Origin: Tetrastigma voinierianum
Taxonomy: Eukaryota > Streptophyta > Magnoliopsida > Vitales > Vitaceae
Length of the DNA: 64,000 nucleotides
Assembly: GCA_016808115.1 (NCBI GenBank)
Contig: JAEQBH010000988.1
Location: forward strand, 310,001 to 374,000
Direction of reading: 5' to 3'
The notes under the pieces are model-generated. The model was not told the DNA's origin. It did not search any database and saw only the letters and a list, made by a program, of their open reading frames with translations. Position numbers and translations under genes: made by a program. Shown in pieces: positions 10,468-22,500 of the stretch. Every line of letters begins with the position of its first letter. Positions within the stretch are counted from its first letter, which is position 1.

Positions 10468-10773
10468 CTAATCTTCATTTATATTTCCTCCAAGATAATG
10501 CTTCAATCTCTGACCATTCACTTTAAACTCACTTCGAATCGGTTCGGTGTCCTTTGCTCCAAAGGGTGTACTTCTTTGCCTATTGGTGGGACCACTCCAT
10601 CTTGACTTTAGTTTTCCTAGAAACAGCTTGAGCTTGGAATTGTATAATAGGACTTGTTCTCCAGCTTTGAATTCTTTCCTCATAATTTTCTTATCATGCC
10701 ACTTCTTTGTCTTATCTTTGTAGATCCTAGTATTATCATAAGCTTCATTTCTCAACTCTTCCAGTTCATTCAT
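10468..10773 (-). pseudogene. E1 integrase C-terminal domain
   Basis: A 101-residue open stretch with the motifs WHDKKIMRKEFKAGEQVLLY, KLKSRWSGP and GQRLKHYLGG, which is the usual C-terminal end of Athila integrases (DNA-binding SH3-like region, no chromodomain). It is the last part of the pol polyprotein; the homologous E2 segment is 23680-24138. Relative to E2 a shift disrupts the segment just after SRWSGP. The N-terminal continuation toward the catalytic core (10774-11043) is readable only in pieces. Confidence 0.85.
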
Positions 10774-11043
10774 TTGGAGTAATCTCTTTTCTTTGGTAGC
10801 TTGAAAATCACAATTCAGTTTCTTTATGACTCACATAGCTTTATATTCGAGTTCTAGAAGGAGATGACAAGGTTTTCCAAATACAATTCTGTATGGAAAC
10901 ATTCAAATGGGAGTTTTGTAAGAAGTTCTATAAGCCCACAAAGCATCATCTAGCTTTAGAGACTAGTCTTTTAGGTTTGAGTTCACTGTTTTCTCTAGAA
11001 TTTTCTTTATCTCCCTATTGGAAATCTCAGCTTGCCAATTTGA

Positions 11044-11600
11044 CTAATGGTGATAAGCCAATTCTATTACATGTCTAATTCCATAGCTGCTCATGAGTTT
11101 TGCAAAAACCTTGTTTGAAAAATAACTTCCCTCATCACTAATGATTGTTATGGATGCTCCAAATTTGCTCAAAATATTTCTTTGAATAAACCCAACCACT
11201 GTGCTGTCATAATTTATGGGATAAGTTATTGCTTCCACCCATTTGGATACATAATCCACAGCTAGGAGAATGTAAAGATTTCCAAACGAAGATGGGAAAG
11301 GTGCCATGAAGTCACATTTCCCCATACATAAAGTGCTCATCGGGATTCCTTGTAGAGGCATCATTTCTTCACTTATGTTGCTTGATCTCGACATTTATCA
11401 CGATATTTTACCCATCAACCAGGTCTTTGAATAGAGTAGGCTAATAAAGAAACTGATTGAAGGAATTTATGAGTTCTTCTATCTCTGCAAGTGTCCTCCA
11501 TATGTTGATGCATGGCGTTTATTAAAATTTAACCTTGTTCTGTTCTAGTACACATCTCCTCTTAATCATATATGCTCCTCTTTTGAAAAGTAATTAGGTC
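11044..11600 (-). pseudogene. E1 integrase zinc-binding region and catalytic core
   Basis: The open part (11394-11044) shows the DDE core: CDFMAPFPSSFGNLYILLAV with the first Asp, WVEAITYPIN, then IISDEGSYFSNK with the second Asp, and YGIRHV. The third catalytic residue (Glu after the TNGQAE-type motif) is lost where the frame ends. The zinc-binding part upstream (about 11400-11600) is frameshifted. Function by family: integrates the cDNA copy into the genome. E2 23040-23660 is the homologous stretch. Confidence 0.85.
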
Positions 11601-11608
11601 AATCCCGA

Positions 11609-12240
11609 TTATAAAATGCACTTCTCGGTTCTTAATTTCCTTCTCTGCTGGTGGCTAAACTCAAGTGGCATAATTCCATAAGCTAAGTAATTCACAATAT
11701 CAGCATACCAGGGTACTTGGGCTGATAGCAAAAATAGCTTCTCATCAGGAAAGTTCTCTGCTATTTCACTTTCCTTTTCCTTTTCAGTAGTCTTTTCCAA
11801 TCTAGACAAATGATCAGCTATCACATTGTCACTACCCATCTTGTCTTTGATTTCTAAATCAAACTCTTGCAAAAATAATACCCATATGATTAGTCTTGGT
11901 TTGGCATCCTTCTTTTCCATCAGATATATAATAGCAGCATGATCAGTGTGTATTATAACATGGGACCCCAATATGTAAGGCCTGAATTTTTCACAAGCAA
12001 ACACCATTGCCAACATCTCATTTTATGTGGTAGAGTAATTCTCTTATGCTTCATTGAAGGTTTTGCTAGCATAGTTAATGACCTTGAATATCTTCTCAGT
12101 TCTTTGTCCAAATACTGCTCTCATTACATAATCATTGGCATCACACATTATTTCAAACTCATTGTTCCAGTCAGGTGTTACCATGATGGGAGCTGTAACC
12201 AATCTGGATTTAATTTCTTAAAATGCAGCTTTGCATGATT
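11609..12240 (-). pseudogene. E1 RNase H domain
   Basis: Motifs in order: LAMVFACEKFRPYILGSHVI, HTDHAAIIYLMEKKDAKPRL and DNVIADHLSRLE, the standard Ty3/gypsy RNase H that degrades the RNA of the RNA/DNA hybrid. The upstream part (the FELMCDASD-like strand) is interrupted by stops near 12040-12200. After ADHLSRLE an acidic linker leads toward the integrase zinc finger. E2 22501-23000 is homologous and close in sequence. Confidence 0.87.
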
Positions 12241-12289
12241 CATCAAAATCAAACTTTGCATCTTTTTCCAACAATTTACATAATGGTCT

Positions 12290-13231
12290 AGAGATTTTTG
12301 AGAAGTCCCTTATAAATCTTACGCAAATCTGTATGTCTAGGAAACTTCTTATCAGCTAAGCTGTTGTTGGTGGAAGGAGAGTCTTTATAATAACAACTTT
12401 TGCTTGGTCTACTTCTAACCCAGCTGTAGAAATCTTGTGCCCTAAGACAATGCCCTCTATTACCATGAAATGGCATTTTCCCCAATTCAAAGCTAGGTTT
12501 TTGTCTTAGCACCTTTGAAGTCTTTGTTCCAAAATTTTAAACATTTATGGCCCCGGATTCATATCTGAAGTCATCTATGAAGATTTCCATAGCCTCTTCC
12601 ACCAAGTCTGAAAACATAGACATCATACACCTTTGAAAAGTGGCAAGAGCATTACATAATCCAAAAGGCATCCTTCTAAAAGCAAAGGTGCCATAAGGAC
12701 ATGTGAATGTAGTCTTCTCCTGATCCTCAGAGGCTATGGAAATTTGGTTATATCCAGAGTATCCATCAAGAAAACATTAATGTGGGTGTCCTACTAACAC
12801 GTCCAACATTTGGTCAATGAAAGGTAGAGGATAATGATCTTTCTTATAGCAGTATTCAGTTTTCTGTAGTCTATACACACCCTCCATCCTATCATAGTTC
12901 TTGTAGGAATCAATTCATTCTTCTCATTTCCAATTACAGTAAATCCACCCTTCTTGGGAACCACATGAACTGGGCTCACCCAAGGGTTGTTTGAGATTGC
13001 ATATATAAAGCCCGCATTAAGTCATTTCAGTACTTCTTTTTTGACAACTTCTTTCATTATTGGATTCCGCCTTCTTTGATGTTCAATGGAAGTCTTTGCA
13101 TTATCTTCCAAAAGGATCTTATGCATGTAGATAGAAGGACCGATTCCTTTCAAATCTTCTATAGACCAAGCGATTGCTTCCTTGTATTTTCTGAGAATCT
13201 CTAACAGTTTTTGTTCTTCAAGCTCAATCAA
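12290..13231 (-). pseudogene. E1 reverse transcriptase
   Basis: Reading 13231 to 12290, the frame starts with the thumb-proximal segment YKEAIAWSIEDLKGIGPSIY, then NPIMKEVVKKEVLK, SPVHVVPKKGG, WRVCIDYRKLN, MPFGLCNALATFQRCM and EIFIDDF. The catalytic Asp-Asp pair is intact (complement of 12570-12575), unlike in E2. Stops or shifts break it near 13020, 12790 and 12540. Family role: copies element RNA into DNA from a tRNA primer. The CIDYRKLN and FGLCNAPATFQR wording is typical of the Athila branch. Confidence 0.88.
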
Positions 13232-13559
13232 TGCAGTTGATATAATAGCAGGTCTTGCTTTTTCTAGTTCTAAGCATACTTCTAAATAGTGAGTAACTCG
13301 TGATACTAACCCTTATGAACTTGTTTTTGTTTCTTCTACTTTCTCCTCATTGCCGCATGATTTTTTTGCATTGTTTTCATCAATACTGAGTACTGCCTCT
13401 TTTCATTCAAAATTGGAGTTCAGAAATTCAACATCAAAACATCAAGATACTAGAAATTCATCTCATTTTCATTCATTGAACTTTGAATTTTACAATCATT
13501 TATCAGTTTAGAACTAATGGGAACTTTTTGTTTTCTCTGATCTTCTGATAATATTATCA

Positions 13560-14018
13560 AATTCTAGGCATTTCCTGCTTGTGATTGAGATTGAAGTGCA
13601 CTGCCTCATCTCCAACCCTTAGAGTAAGCTCTCATTTCTTCACATCTATCAAAGCTACTCCTGTAGAAAGGAAAGGCCTTCCTAGCAGTAGTGGGACTTA
13701 TTTGTCTTCTTCAATATCAATAACCATAAAGTCCACTGGAAAAATTAACTTTCCTACTTTGATAAGCACATCCTCAAGAATGCCCTTAAGTTGAGCTAAG
13801 GTTCTGTCTGCCATCGTAGGGTCATGGCTATGGGAGTAAGCTCCCCTAAACTTAGTCTTTTGACTACAAATAAGGGCGCCAGTTGATGCGCTCTGAATCA
13901 CGATGCTTTCCCGTTTAAATTTCCGCATTGTACGAGGAATAGTAAAGCTACCTAGATCCTGTATTTTCACTGGTAAAGACCTTTGGATAACTGCACTGCT
14001 GGTTTCTATCAGGCTCAT
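13560..14018 (-). pseudogene. E1 aspartic protease
   Basis: Motifs: KIQDLGSFTIPRT, GILEDVLIKVGKLIFPVDFM and, after a break, the LLLGRPFL flap region and DEAVHFNLNH. This is the retropepsin region of Athila-type elements, which cuts the polyprotein. The catalytic DLGAS-type triad is not recognisable: the expected position reads QSASTGAL, so the enzyme is dead. E2 20640-21245 is homologous. From 13232 to 13560 a degenerate linker with no separate gene joins protease and RT. Confidence 0.8.
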
Positions 14019-15254
14019 TACTCCTTCAGCAATTTTTCTTTTTCAACTCAATATATCCTTCATAAATTTAGCATAGTGAGGCATTTGAGTCAATGCCTCT
14101 AAAAAAGGGATATTAACCTCTATTTTCTTGAACATGTTCAAGAATCTAGAGAATTACTCTTCTAACTTAGCCTTCTCTGACCTCTAAGGAATGGAAGTTC
14201 AAGCATGGCCAGAGACACTTCCTTCTTCCTTAGATCTCATGCTGACTTCTTTGCTTTTGCTGCGTTTTGTTGTTCTCTCTTCTTGACAACCTCTAGCTTG
14301 TCTTGCTTGATTCTCCTGCAATTTCTTCTTTCTCTTCTTTTTCAATCTTCTTCTTCTCTTTTTCTTTTCTGCTTTCTATCTGTCTTCCACTTCTCAGAGT
14401 CACCACCATGCAATCCTTAGGGTTCTTTTTTGTATCGCTAGGGAAGGCATCCTTGTATTGATTCCGCATTCTTAGGGCGGCCTTACTGTTGTGTCTCGGA
14501 TTTTTGAGAGGCATTTGTGTTGGCTGAAACACGAGTTGTGTTTGCGGAATCTTTGCTAGCTTAGCAAACTTTTGTTCATGTATATTGATGGTATTTTGTT
14601 TTTCTCCCATGAAGCTTATCATCGATCTTCTAAAGGCTGGGACCTTCGGCCTGATTCTCGACCCTGCGGCTGTTATATACTTCTTTGTTGTCCTTGAAAC
14701 CATTATGTTCTTTGTGAGCATCCATCTCTGTCCTTGCTATGCTGCAGGTCCATAAGAGAAATTCTCATGGTTTCTCAAGGCTAGTGTGTAGTGTGTAGGC
14801 AAGTTGAGGTTTGGTTTAAATTTGTAGCTTCTATTAACATTGAAAGTTTGTGTCTCCTCGACGATAAGGACCTGTCAATTTAGTCCTTCAACCAAACACT
14901 ACTTTTCTGCCCATTTCTTTCAATTGTTCCCACTTCATGTGTTGAGTGCATTCTTTTTTCTTGGTTTCTTATTCATCAATGCATCTAGTTTTTCTTCTAT
15001 GGCAGTCATTCTATTCAACTCTATCACTTCTCCTTTTAGCTTGTTGCTGCTCCTCGAGTCTCGAGATGGGCTACATAGTTCCGCATTTGGCAAGATCTTC
15101 GATCGGTTGTTTGGCCTCCTCTGCACTCTTTCTTTTGAATGCTCCACAGCATGCTGCATTAATTATGCCCTTGGAGGTGTAGTTCATAGAATGATAAAAG
15201 ATGTCCATCTGTGTAGTTAGATCAATGCCATGCATTGGGCATCATTTTATCAAT
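14019..15254 (-). pseudogene. E1 gag, C-terminal half
   Basis: Downstream of the E2 insertion, gag continues at 15254 with the equivalent of E2 CPMHGIDLTTKMDIFYHSMN, then a basic linker (ELNRMTAIEEKLDALM, about 15000) and the C-terminal part PSDTKKNPKDCMVVTLRSGR (14440-14380) with a Lys/Glu-rich tail. VTLRSGR is a signature of Athila gag ends. A frameshift and stops separate the pieces. Gag is the structural protein that packages the element RNA. The N-terminal half lies at 32048-32530. Confidence 0.82.
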
Positions 15255-18200
15255 TGATGAGTCCTAAACTCATCTATTTTTAATCCATTTTTCTGGCATA
15301 TTTTTAGAAGTTATGAGTCATTTTAATACTGAATTATGGAATATTCACTAACTTTGTGTTTTGCAGGTTTTAAATGAAAAAAAGAAAATTCTAGCAAGGA
15401 ATGCAGAATTATTGGCCAAGGCAGAAATCTCTGTCGCGACATAGCCTCAATAGAACTAACAAAAGCTATGTTGCAATAGGCAGCTTTATGTCGCAACAAA
15501 GATCAAGCTAAACTCAAGCCAAAAACGAAGATTGTCACAACATCTCACAACTCTATTGTGACACAATATGAGAGACTGATTGATAAATGTTGCGACAAAG
15601 AAGTGAGTGTTGAGACATAAAGGAACTCATAAGACGAAACTTTGATGCGATAAAAGACAACTCTATCACGACATTGATCAAGGCAAATGACAGTGGAACT
15701 TTGTCCCGAAATTTTTCAACTCTGTTGCGACATAAAGAACTGAAGATAGAAGAAAAGCTTTGTAGCGATAGATGACAACTATGTCGCGACACAGCATTCA
15801 AAGTCAGCATTGAAAGGCAAGACAACTTTGTCGCGACAGAGAAGTTTTATGTTGCAACAAACACAACATAAGATTGAGGTGAATTACATCGCGTGAAAAT
15901 CTATTGCGACAAAGTTGAAGAATTAAAAGGCGAAGATGTTGCGATGTAGAAAAGTATGTTGCGACCTGATGAAGAAATGAAAATGAAATCTGCATCTCAC
16001 GGTATGATCAGCGGTAACCAATGAGTTTTGTCTCAATAATCAAAATATTGTAGCAACAATAAAAGCTGCAGAGTAAGAGATTTCTGTCGTGATAAAAGAA
16101 AATTATGTCGCGACATAAAATGGAAGAGAAATGAGATAAGCCAAGACAAGTTTGACGTGACAAAGATTTCAATGTTGCAACAAACAGTCAACGGCGACAA
16201 TGATCAAAGAAGGAAATATGTCGCGACACCTTCGATTAATACGTCGCGTCTGAGTTCGATCCGCGACGGTGCAAGACAACGGAACCATGTCAGCACCACG
16301 AAAAATTCTGTGGCGACGATGGACCCATGCGGCGCGAAACTGCAATCACACGGCGAGGTTAGAACCACAAAATGAATGTCGCGACATAGCGAAAATGTTG
16401 CGACAAAGTTCAACGAAGAAATTTCAGTGGCGAGAGGAATTTTATCGTGACGAAAACTATGTGAAATGACAAAAAGAAATGGAAAGGAGATAATAGAAAA
16501 TTGTCGCGACACAGTGTAATTTATGGCACGACATTTCAACTCATGCCATGATATAAAGGCGAATTTGAAAGACAGAAGTTTTCATGAAGCGAAGAGATTT
16601 CATGTCTGACATTTTGACGGCGAAAGAATGACAAGTTGGTTGCAACTAAGTTTTTATGTCGTGACACAAGACACTCATGTCGCGCCATAAACTAGATAGC
16701 TTTAGAAAAACTATGTCATAACATTGTCAAATTATGTCGCGACAGAATCCATGACGAAATTTGAAAATAATGTCGCGACAAAAGCTATGGTACAATAATT
16801 TGAGGGAGCAGATGAAAACTATGTCGATAAGCTTATTTAGTAGACCGTAAGTTTTGGGGATCCACAATTTTAGCCTAGAAGTACAACCCATCATTTGAAG
16901 ATCTAGAAATAGACTCATCTAAGGTATTGTGCATAACTCCCGCAAAACCAGGAACCTCTGGGTAATTGGAACTCCTTTGTATATTAATTTTCTATTATTT
17001 TATTTAGTTTTTAGAGTAGAATTTTAGTTAGTTTTTCTTGGAATTGAGTAGTGATTTGGTGCAAAGTGTTGAGCTGGTTGTCTCTGTAAAATTATGTTTT
17101 TTCATTACTGTATGATTTAATGAATTTGGAAATTTTATGGAGTTCATCTATTTCAGTTCATTTGCAATTTCAGTGAATTTGCCTAATCAGTTATTCACTG
17201 TTCTTTGTAATCCAGTTTGAAAGACTTAGCTTCGTTTGGGATTCGATCGATGTTAATTAATTTTCTGATAAACTTGAAAGAGTGTCATAGTTGGAAATCT
17301 TGAATTTGTTTAATTGGTATTGTTCTTGAAGTTGCTTGTTCAGAATGTTAGTAGCGTGTACCCGAAGAAAGGGAGGCGTATCTTGCTGCGATTTCGAAAG
17401 CCCTCCCAGTGACACGGGGATGGAGATTCCTAAGAGTATAGACGATTACTTGAGGGTATGTTAGACTAATATTATGGAACTAATGAACTTTGAATTTACT
17501 TAAGATAAATCACTTATTTACTTTCATGGTGCGAGGATTAGTCGGGATGATATATCAATTTAGTTGATCAAAGGTTTCTCCCTCTGTCTTATGAAAGATC
17601 TTGATCAGAGTGTTAGTTGAGATCTAATCAGGAGATAAATTTTCAATGATTTGATGGATAAGATACCAATTAAATTGGAGAAGGGTTGCATTATCCTATC
17701 TACAGGGGCAAGCATTCTTCAATCCTAAGAAAATGGTGTGAAGTGCTGAGAAGGAAAAATACCTAGATCTTAGAAAGAGGATTATATTCTACAAGTAAAT
17801 AATTAGACTCATGTGTCCGAAAGGAACATGGATATCTAATTAGTGAAATGTATGGTGTGTGGAGAAATCCAAGCTATATTAACTTGCATCTTTGACAAGT
17901 TCATATTTCAAACTCAAGGTACGAATCCAATGTTATAAAATGATGCGTAAATCGACATAATTATATCAACTTAATCCCAAAGGTTACTTACCCAATGAAT
18001 CGCTAATCCAATTATTTTAAAATTTTTATATAGTTATAGAATTTTTATTTAATTTTTATCGCCTTTAGCTTTAAAGCCAAATCACTTTTAACTTCGAGTT
18101 CAAATAGCAAAGATCTCGAAAGGTGATGGGTAACTGGAGGTTTAGATTTTTCATCAATCCTCATGGGAACGATATTTGGACTTAAAATCCACTTTTATTA

Positions 18201-18468
18201 CTTGCATGACCTATGCACTTGTAGTGATTTAGACCAAAACACATTTTCAACTGAAGCCTTCTCATCTAAAGAAACAACATATTTTATATCAAAAATCAGT
18301 CAACAAGTTTTTGATGCTGATATCGGGGACTAATATATTTCTTGGTGGCAATGTTAAGAATTTGGGTGATCTTCATATTTTGGTCTGTACAAAAACCAAT
18401 CAACAAGTTTTGTGAGTCATAGTGACTTTAGTTACCCAAAGGTAGCCATAAGTTCAAAATTGGTCAAC
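15255..18468 (+). repeat. E2 5' LTR (about 3.2 kb)
   Basis: Starts TGATGAGTCC; the right end is placed near AAAATTGGTCA (18468) by alignment with the 3' LTR and with the E1 leader. Contains the palindrome array (15425-16830), then a decayed TATA box (TCTAGAAATAG, 16902-16912; intact in the other three LTRs), then about 1.5 kb of AT-rich R/U5 without a gene. A sequence like a second primer site (TGATGCTGATATCGGGGAC near 18318) lies inside the end of the LTR and is shared by the 3' LTR. Confidence 0.9.
15425..16830. repeat. TGTCGCGACA palindrome array, E2 5' LTR
   Basis: Nine exact copies, at 15432, 15782, 15829, 16106, 16219, 16377, 16502, 16735 and 16771, among many CpG-decayed variants. The stretch 16219-16340 is rich in additional CG steps and less repetitive than the rest. 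The array ends about 120 bases before the (mutated) TATA position. Confidence 0.92.
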
Positions 18469-18860
18469 GCTTCGTGTCGATGTGGGATCGAAAAGATGAA
18501 TTAAATATCAATATTCTAACCAAAGAGAGAATTAAGTCGACATTACTTTTTATTTTATCATAAATTGGCAAAATCATAAAAATATTTTAACTACAAAGAG
18601 GTCGAATAAGCTAATAAAAATATTTTATGAGCTTATATCGCATACTATTTTCCACGTATTTAATTTGATCTCAATGTGTTTCTATTTCGTGAAGATTTCA
18701 CACGCATTTAAAAACCGTATGCAACTCGCCTCGATGCAACTGTAAAGAACACTGAGGAATCTGAGAAAGGTTAAAAGTGTTGAATAAAAAACTATGGAAG
18801 ATTAGAGAGAAAGAATGCAAACTATTCCAGAAGAAGAAGCAGAGAGACCACAGAGGCAAA
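18469..18860 (+). other. E2 primer-site region and gag leader
   Basis: Non-coding leader between LTR and gag. It aligns with the E1 leader (32860-32540 on the minus strand), for example at AAATATCAATATT (18505) and TATTTTATGAGCTTA (18623). The E1 copy still shows a recognisable primer site; the E2 copy at 18469-18490 is too decayed to assign to a tRNA. Confidence 0.6.
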
Positions 18861-20450
18861 TGACTATGGAGGACTTTTTAGGCGATTATTGAGATGAATA
18901 CTCTGCTTGTGAGAGACGACTGCTATAGAAGCCCAGCAATTTGAACTTAAGCAGAAGCTTTGATCACAATGGTCTTTTGCAGCACTAATAGTTACTAGAG
19001 CATCTAGTGAAGAGACCCTAACAAGCATATGGGAAGATTTATGAGGATGGCTAATGCGGGTTAAAGTCTCAGATAGGTGAGACTTGGAAGTGATCAAGCT
19101 AACGATTGAACCATTTCACTTGAGAATGTGGTAGCAACTTGGTTTGAATCACTACCTGTTGGATCAGTAAACAATTGGGAAGAGTTGGTGGAGGCTTACA
19201 TGAGTAGATTCTTCCCTTCTGCCCTCACTTTTGAAAGGAGAGGGGAAATTATAGTGTTCAAGCGAGGAGATGATGAAATTCTCTATAATGCATGGGAAAG
19301 ATTAAAAAGATTGCTGAAAAGATGCCCAATGCATGGAATAGATCTAACCACTAAGATGGATATATTCTATCATTCTATGAATTATACCTCAAAAGGTATA
19401 ATTGATGTAGCTTGTTATGGAGCTTTTAAGAGAAAAGGTGTTGAAGAGGCAAAGCAGCTGATAGAAGACCTTGCCAAATGAAATTATAGAGCTCCATCTG
19501 AAACTTTAGGGAGAAGCAGACTTAAAGGAAGTGGTGTGATAGAGCTGAACCGGATGACTACCATAGAAGCAAAATTAGATGCACTAATGAGGCAAAATAG
19601 AACCATGAGAGAGAAAAAAGATACTTCATGAATGAAATTAGAGCAGTTGATGAAAAGGAGAAAAGGAATAGTGTTGAAGAAGGACTAGCCCATGAGGGTC
19701 CCTATGAAGTTAAGGAGGCACAATATCTCAATGCTAATAGAAGTTACAACTTTAAGTCCAACCTCAACTTGCCAACTCATGACACACCAGCAATCAGGAA
19801 CCATGATAATTTATCATATGGGGGAGGAGCACAACAAGGTCAAAGACCTCGGTAGAATTTTCAACAACATTATGCTTCACCTAGGTTCCAACAACAGCAA
19901 CAACAAGGAAGTCATAGAGTAGAAACTCAGGGACAAAGGAGATCTTCTTCCTTTAAAGAACATATGTTGACTTTCATGGGAGAAAATAAGAGGCTGCTAA
20001 ACATTCATGAGCAGAAATTTGCTGATCTAACAGCTTTTTAGGCAAACACAACTGTGTTTCAAGCTAACATGAATGCCTCTTTGAATAATATGGAGAAACA
20101 AGTAGGGCAGTTGGCCTTAGCTATGCAGAATCATTCCAATGATGCCTTCCCAAGTGACACAAGAAAGAATCTGAAGGATTGTATGGTGGTAACTCTAATA
20201 AGTGGAAGAGAGATAGAAAGAAGAAAAGAAAAAAAAAAGAAAATTAAGGAAGAGAAAGAATAAATTATAGGAGAATTGAAGCAGTACAGTTTAAAGGATG
20301 CTGAAGAAGAGAGAATAGCAAAAATGCGACAAGCGACGGAATTTGGAGAGGAGATCAAGGAAGGAAGGAAGAGGTTCAGTCTTGCCTGAGCCTCGAGTCC
20401 CGTTCCCTCGAAAGAGAACACGAGAAGGCTAAGTTACAGAGCAATTCTGC
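18861..20450 (+). pseudogene. E2 gag
   Basis: The N-terminal part (from about MTMEDFLGDY, 18859) is broken by several stops. The core is open at 19128-19481 (117 residues): WFESLPVGSVNNWEELVEAY, FFPSALTFERR, YNAWERLKRLLKRCPMHGI and IFYHSMNYTSKG, the conserved capsid region of plant gypsy gags. Then follow a Gln/Asn-rich linker, the heptad segment MNASLNNMEKQVGQLALAMQ (about 20069) and the C-terminal signature PSDTRKNLKDCMVVTL (20150) with a Lys/Glu tail. No CCHC zinc knuckle is visible. Role: capsid-like shell and RNA packaging. The core is not far decayed, but at least five interruptions make it non-functional. Confidence 0.85.
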
Positions 20451-20639
20451 AGATTCTTGAACATGTTTAAGAAAATAGAGGTTAATATCCCTTTTTCCGA
20501 GGCATTGACTCAAATGCCTCACCGTGGTAAATTTATGAAGGATATATTTAGTAGAAAAAGAAAATTGATGATGAAGGAGTAGTGAACGCCATGACATCAT
20601 GTAGTCTTCGGTTATCTAAGGTCTTTACGAGGAGAAAAT

Positions 20640-21245
20640 GGAGGATCATGCAACTGCTTATTCTTGCATAGCTAAGGGAGTGCGAAATGGGAAAATCATT
20701 GTGATTAAGACCAACATCAACTTTGATGCCCAACATAATGTGTCGTAGACTAAGTTTAGGGAACTACTCCTTGGCCAGCTGACCTTGTAGATGGCGGACG
20801 GAGACATAGCTCGGCGAGGGCATTCGAGGATGTGCTTATCAAAGTGGGAAAGTTCATTTTTCCAGTGGACTTTATGGTTATTGATGTTGAAGAAAACAAA
20901 CAAGTCCCACTGCTGCTAGGAAGGACTTTCCTTTCTATAGGAGCAGCTTTGATAGATGTGAAGAAAGGAGAGCTTATTCTAAGGGTTGGGGATGAGGCAA
21001 TGCACTTCAATCTTAATCACAGTTTGAAACAACCAAAATTTGATAATATTGATTATAAGATTGTAGAAACAAAAATACCCATCAGTTCTGAACTGATAAA
21101 TGATTGTAAGATTAAGAGTTCAATGAATGAAAATGAGATGAATTTCCAGTATCTTGATGTTCTTGATGTTGAATTTCTGAACTCTAATTTTGGAATCAAA
21201 AAGAGGCGGTCTTTCGATCTGATGAAAAAAAATAGAAAAATGTAG
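20640..21245 (+). pseudogene. E2 aspartic protease
   Basis: The open part (20832-21245, 137 residues) carries VLIKVGKFIFPVDFMVIDVE-like text, QVPLLLGRTFLSIGAALIDV and GELILRVGDEAMHFNLN, the C-terminal two thirds of the Athila retropepsin with its flap and LLLGR strand. The N-terminal part with the catalytic Asp (20640-20830) is scrambled by shifts, so the active site is not visible. It continues as an acidic linker (about 21100-21370) toward RT. Confidence 0.83.
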
Positions 21246-21369
21246 CAATGAATAGAAGGAAGAAATAGAAACAAGTTCAGAAGGGTTAACCTTGAAGGAA
21301 TTACCCAGTCATTTAAAGTATGCTTTCTTATAACCAGAAAAAGCAAAACATGTTATTATTTAAGCTGCA

Positions 21370-22500
21370 TTGACTGAGCCTAAAGAACAAAAACTACTTG
21401 AAACTATCAGAAAATACAAGGAAGCAATTGCCTGGTCTATAGAAGATTTGAAATGAATCAGTCCTTCCATCTGCATGCATATGATCCTTTTAAAGGATAA
21501 TGCAAAGACCTCTATTGAACATCAAAGAAGACCGAATCCAGTAATGAAAGAAGTTGTCAAAAAAGAAGTACTGAAATGGCTAAATGTAGTCTTTATATAT
21601 GCAATCTCAGACAGCCCTTGGGTGAGCCCAGTTCATGTGATTCAGAGAAGGGTGGATTCCTTTATTATTAAGTAGAAAAATGAATTGATTCCTACGAAGC
21701 AGTGACGAGGATGGAGGTGTGTATAGACTGAAGCCCAGAAGAGGCTGACGGCAAACACTACTACGAAGGATCATTATCCTCTACTTTTCATTCACCAAAT
21801 GTTGGACAGGTTAGCAGGACACCCCCATTACTATTTTCTTGATGGATACTTTGGTTATAACTAGATTGCTATAACCCTTGAGGATCAGGAGAAGACTACA
21901 TTTACATATCCTTATGGCACTTTTACTTTCAGAAGAATGCCATTTGGATTATGTAATGCTCCTGCTAACTTCCAAAGATGTATGATTTATATGTTTTCAA
22001 ATTTGGTGGAAGAGGCTATGGAAATCTTCATAGGTGATTTCTCAGTACATGGATCCAGCTTTGAGAATTGTCTGGAAAATTTGGAAATAGTACTTCAGAG
22101 GTGTCATTACAAGAATTTAGCCTTAAATTAGGGAAAATGTCATTTCATGGTAATAGAAGTTATTGTCTTGGGGCACAAGATTTCTGCAGTTGGGTTAGAA
22201 GTAGACCAAACAAAGGTTTCCATCATAAAAACTCTCCTGCCACCTACAACAGTTAAAGAGATAAGAATTTTCCAAAGACAAGCTGGTTTTTACATGAGGT
22301 TCATAAAGGACTTCTCAAAAATCTCTAGACCATTATGCAGACTTTTGGAAAAATATGCAAAGTTTGATTTTGATGAATCATGCAAAGCTGCATTTGATGA
22401 AATTAAATCCAGACTAGTTATAGCCCCTATCATGGTAACACCTGATTCGAATAAGGAGTTTGAAATTATGTGTGATGCCAATGACTATGTAATGTGAGCT
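21370..22500 (+). pseudogene. E2 reverse transcriptase
   Basis: Segments in order: NAKTSIEHQRRPNPVMKEVV (21500), SPWVSPVHVI (21615), the palm from MPFGLCNAPANFQRCMIYMF (21937), then EIFIGDFSVHGSSFENCLEN, LGHKISAVGLEVDQTK, and RFIKDFSKISRPLCRLLEKY with FEIMCDAND at the start of RNase H. The catalytic pair reads Gly-Asp (GGT at 22033-22035) instead of Asp-Asp, which inactivates it. Stops at about 21676 and 22131 and shifts between 21700 and 21930 break the frame. The rest is well preserved. Confidence 0.9.

Noticed and set aside
14840..15220. 126-residue plus-strand frame
   Set aside because: It is antisense to E1 gag, which has clear family motifs in the same interval.
18318..18337. Real primer-binding site of E2 at GATGCTGATATCGGGGAC
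   Set aside because: The sequence is shared by the 3' LTR and LTR similarity continues to about 18468, so it lies inside the LTR; it may be an ancient or decoy copy of a primer site.
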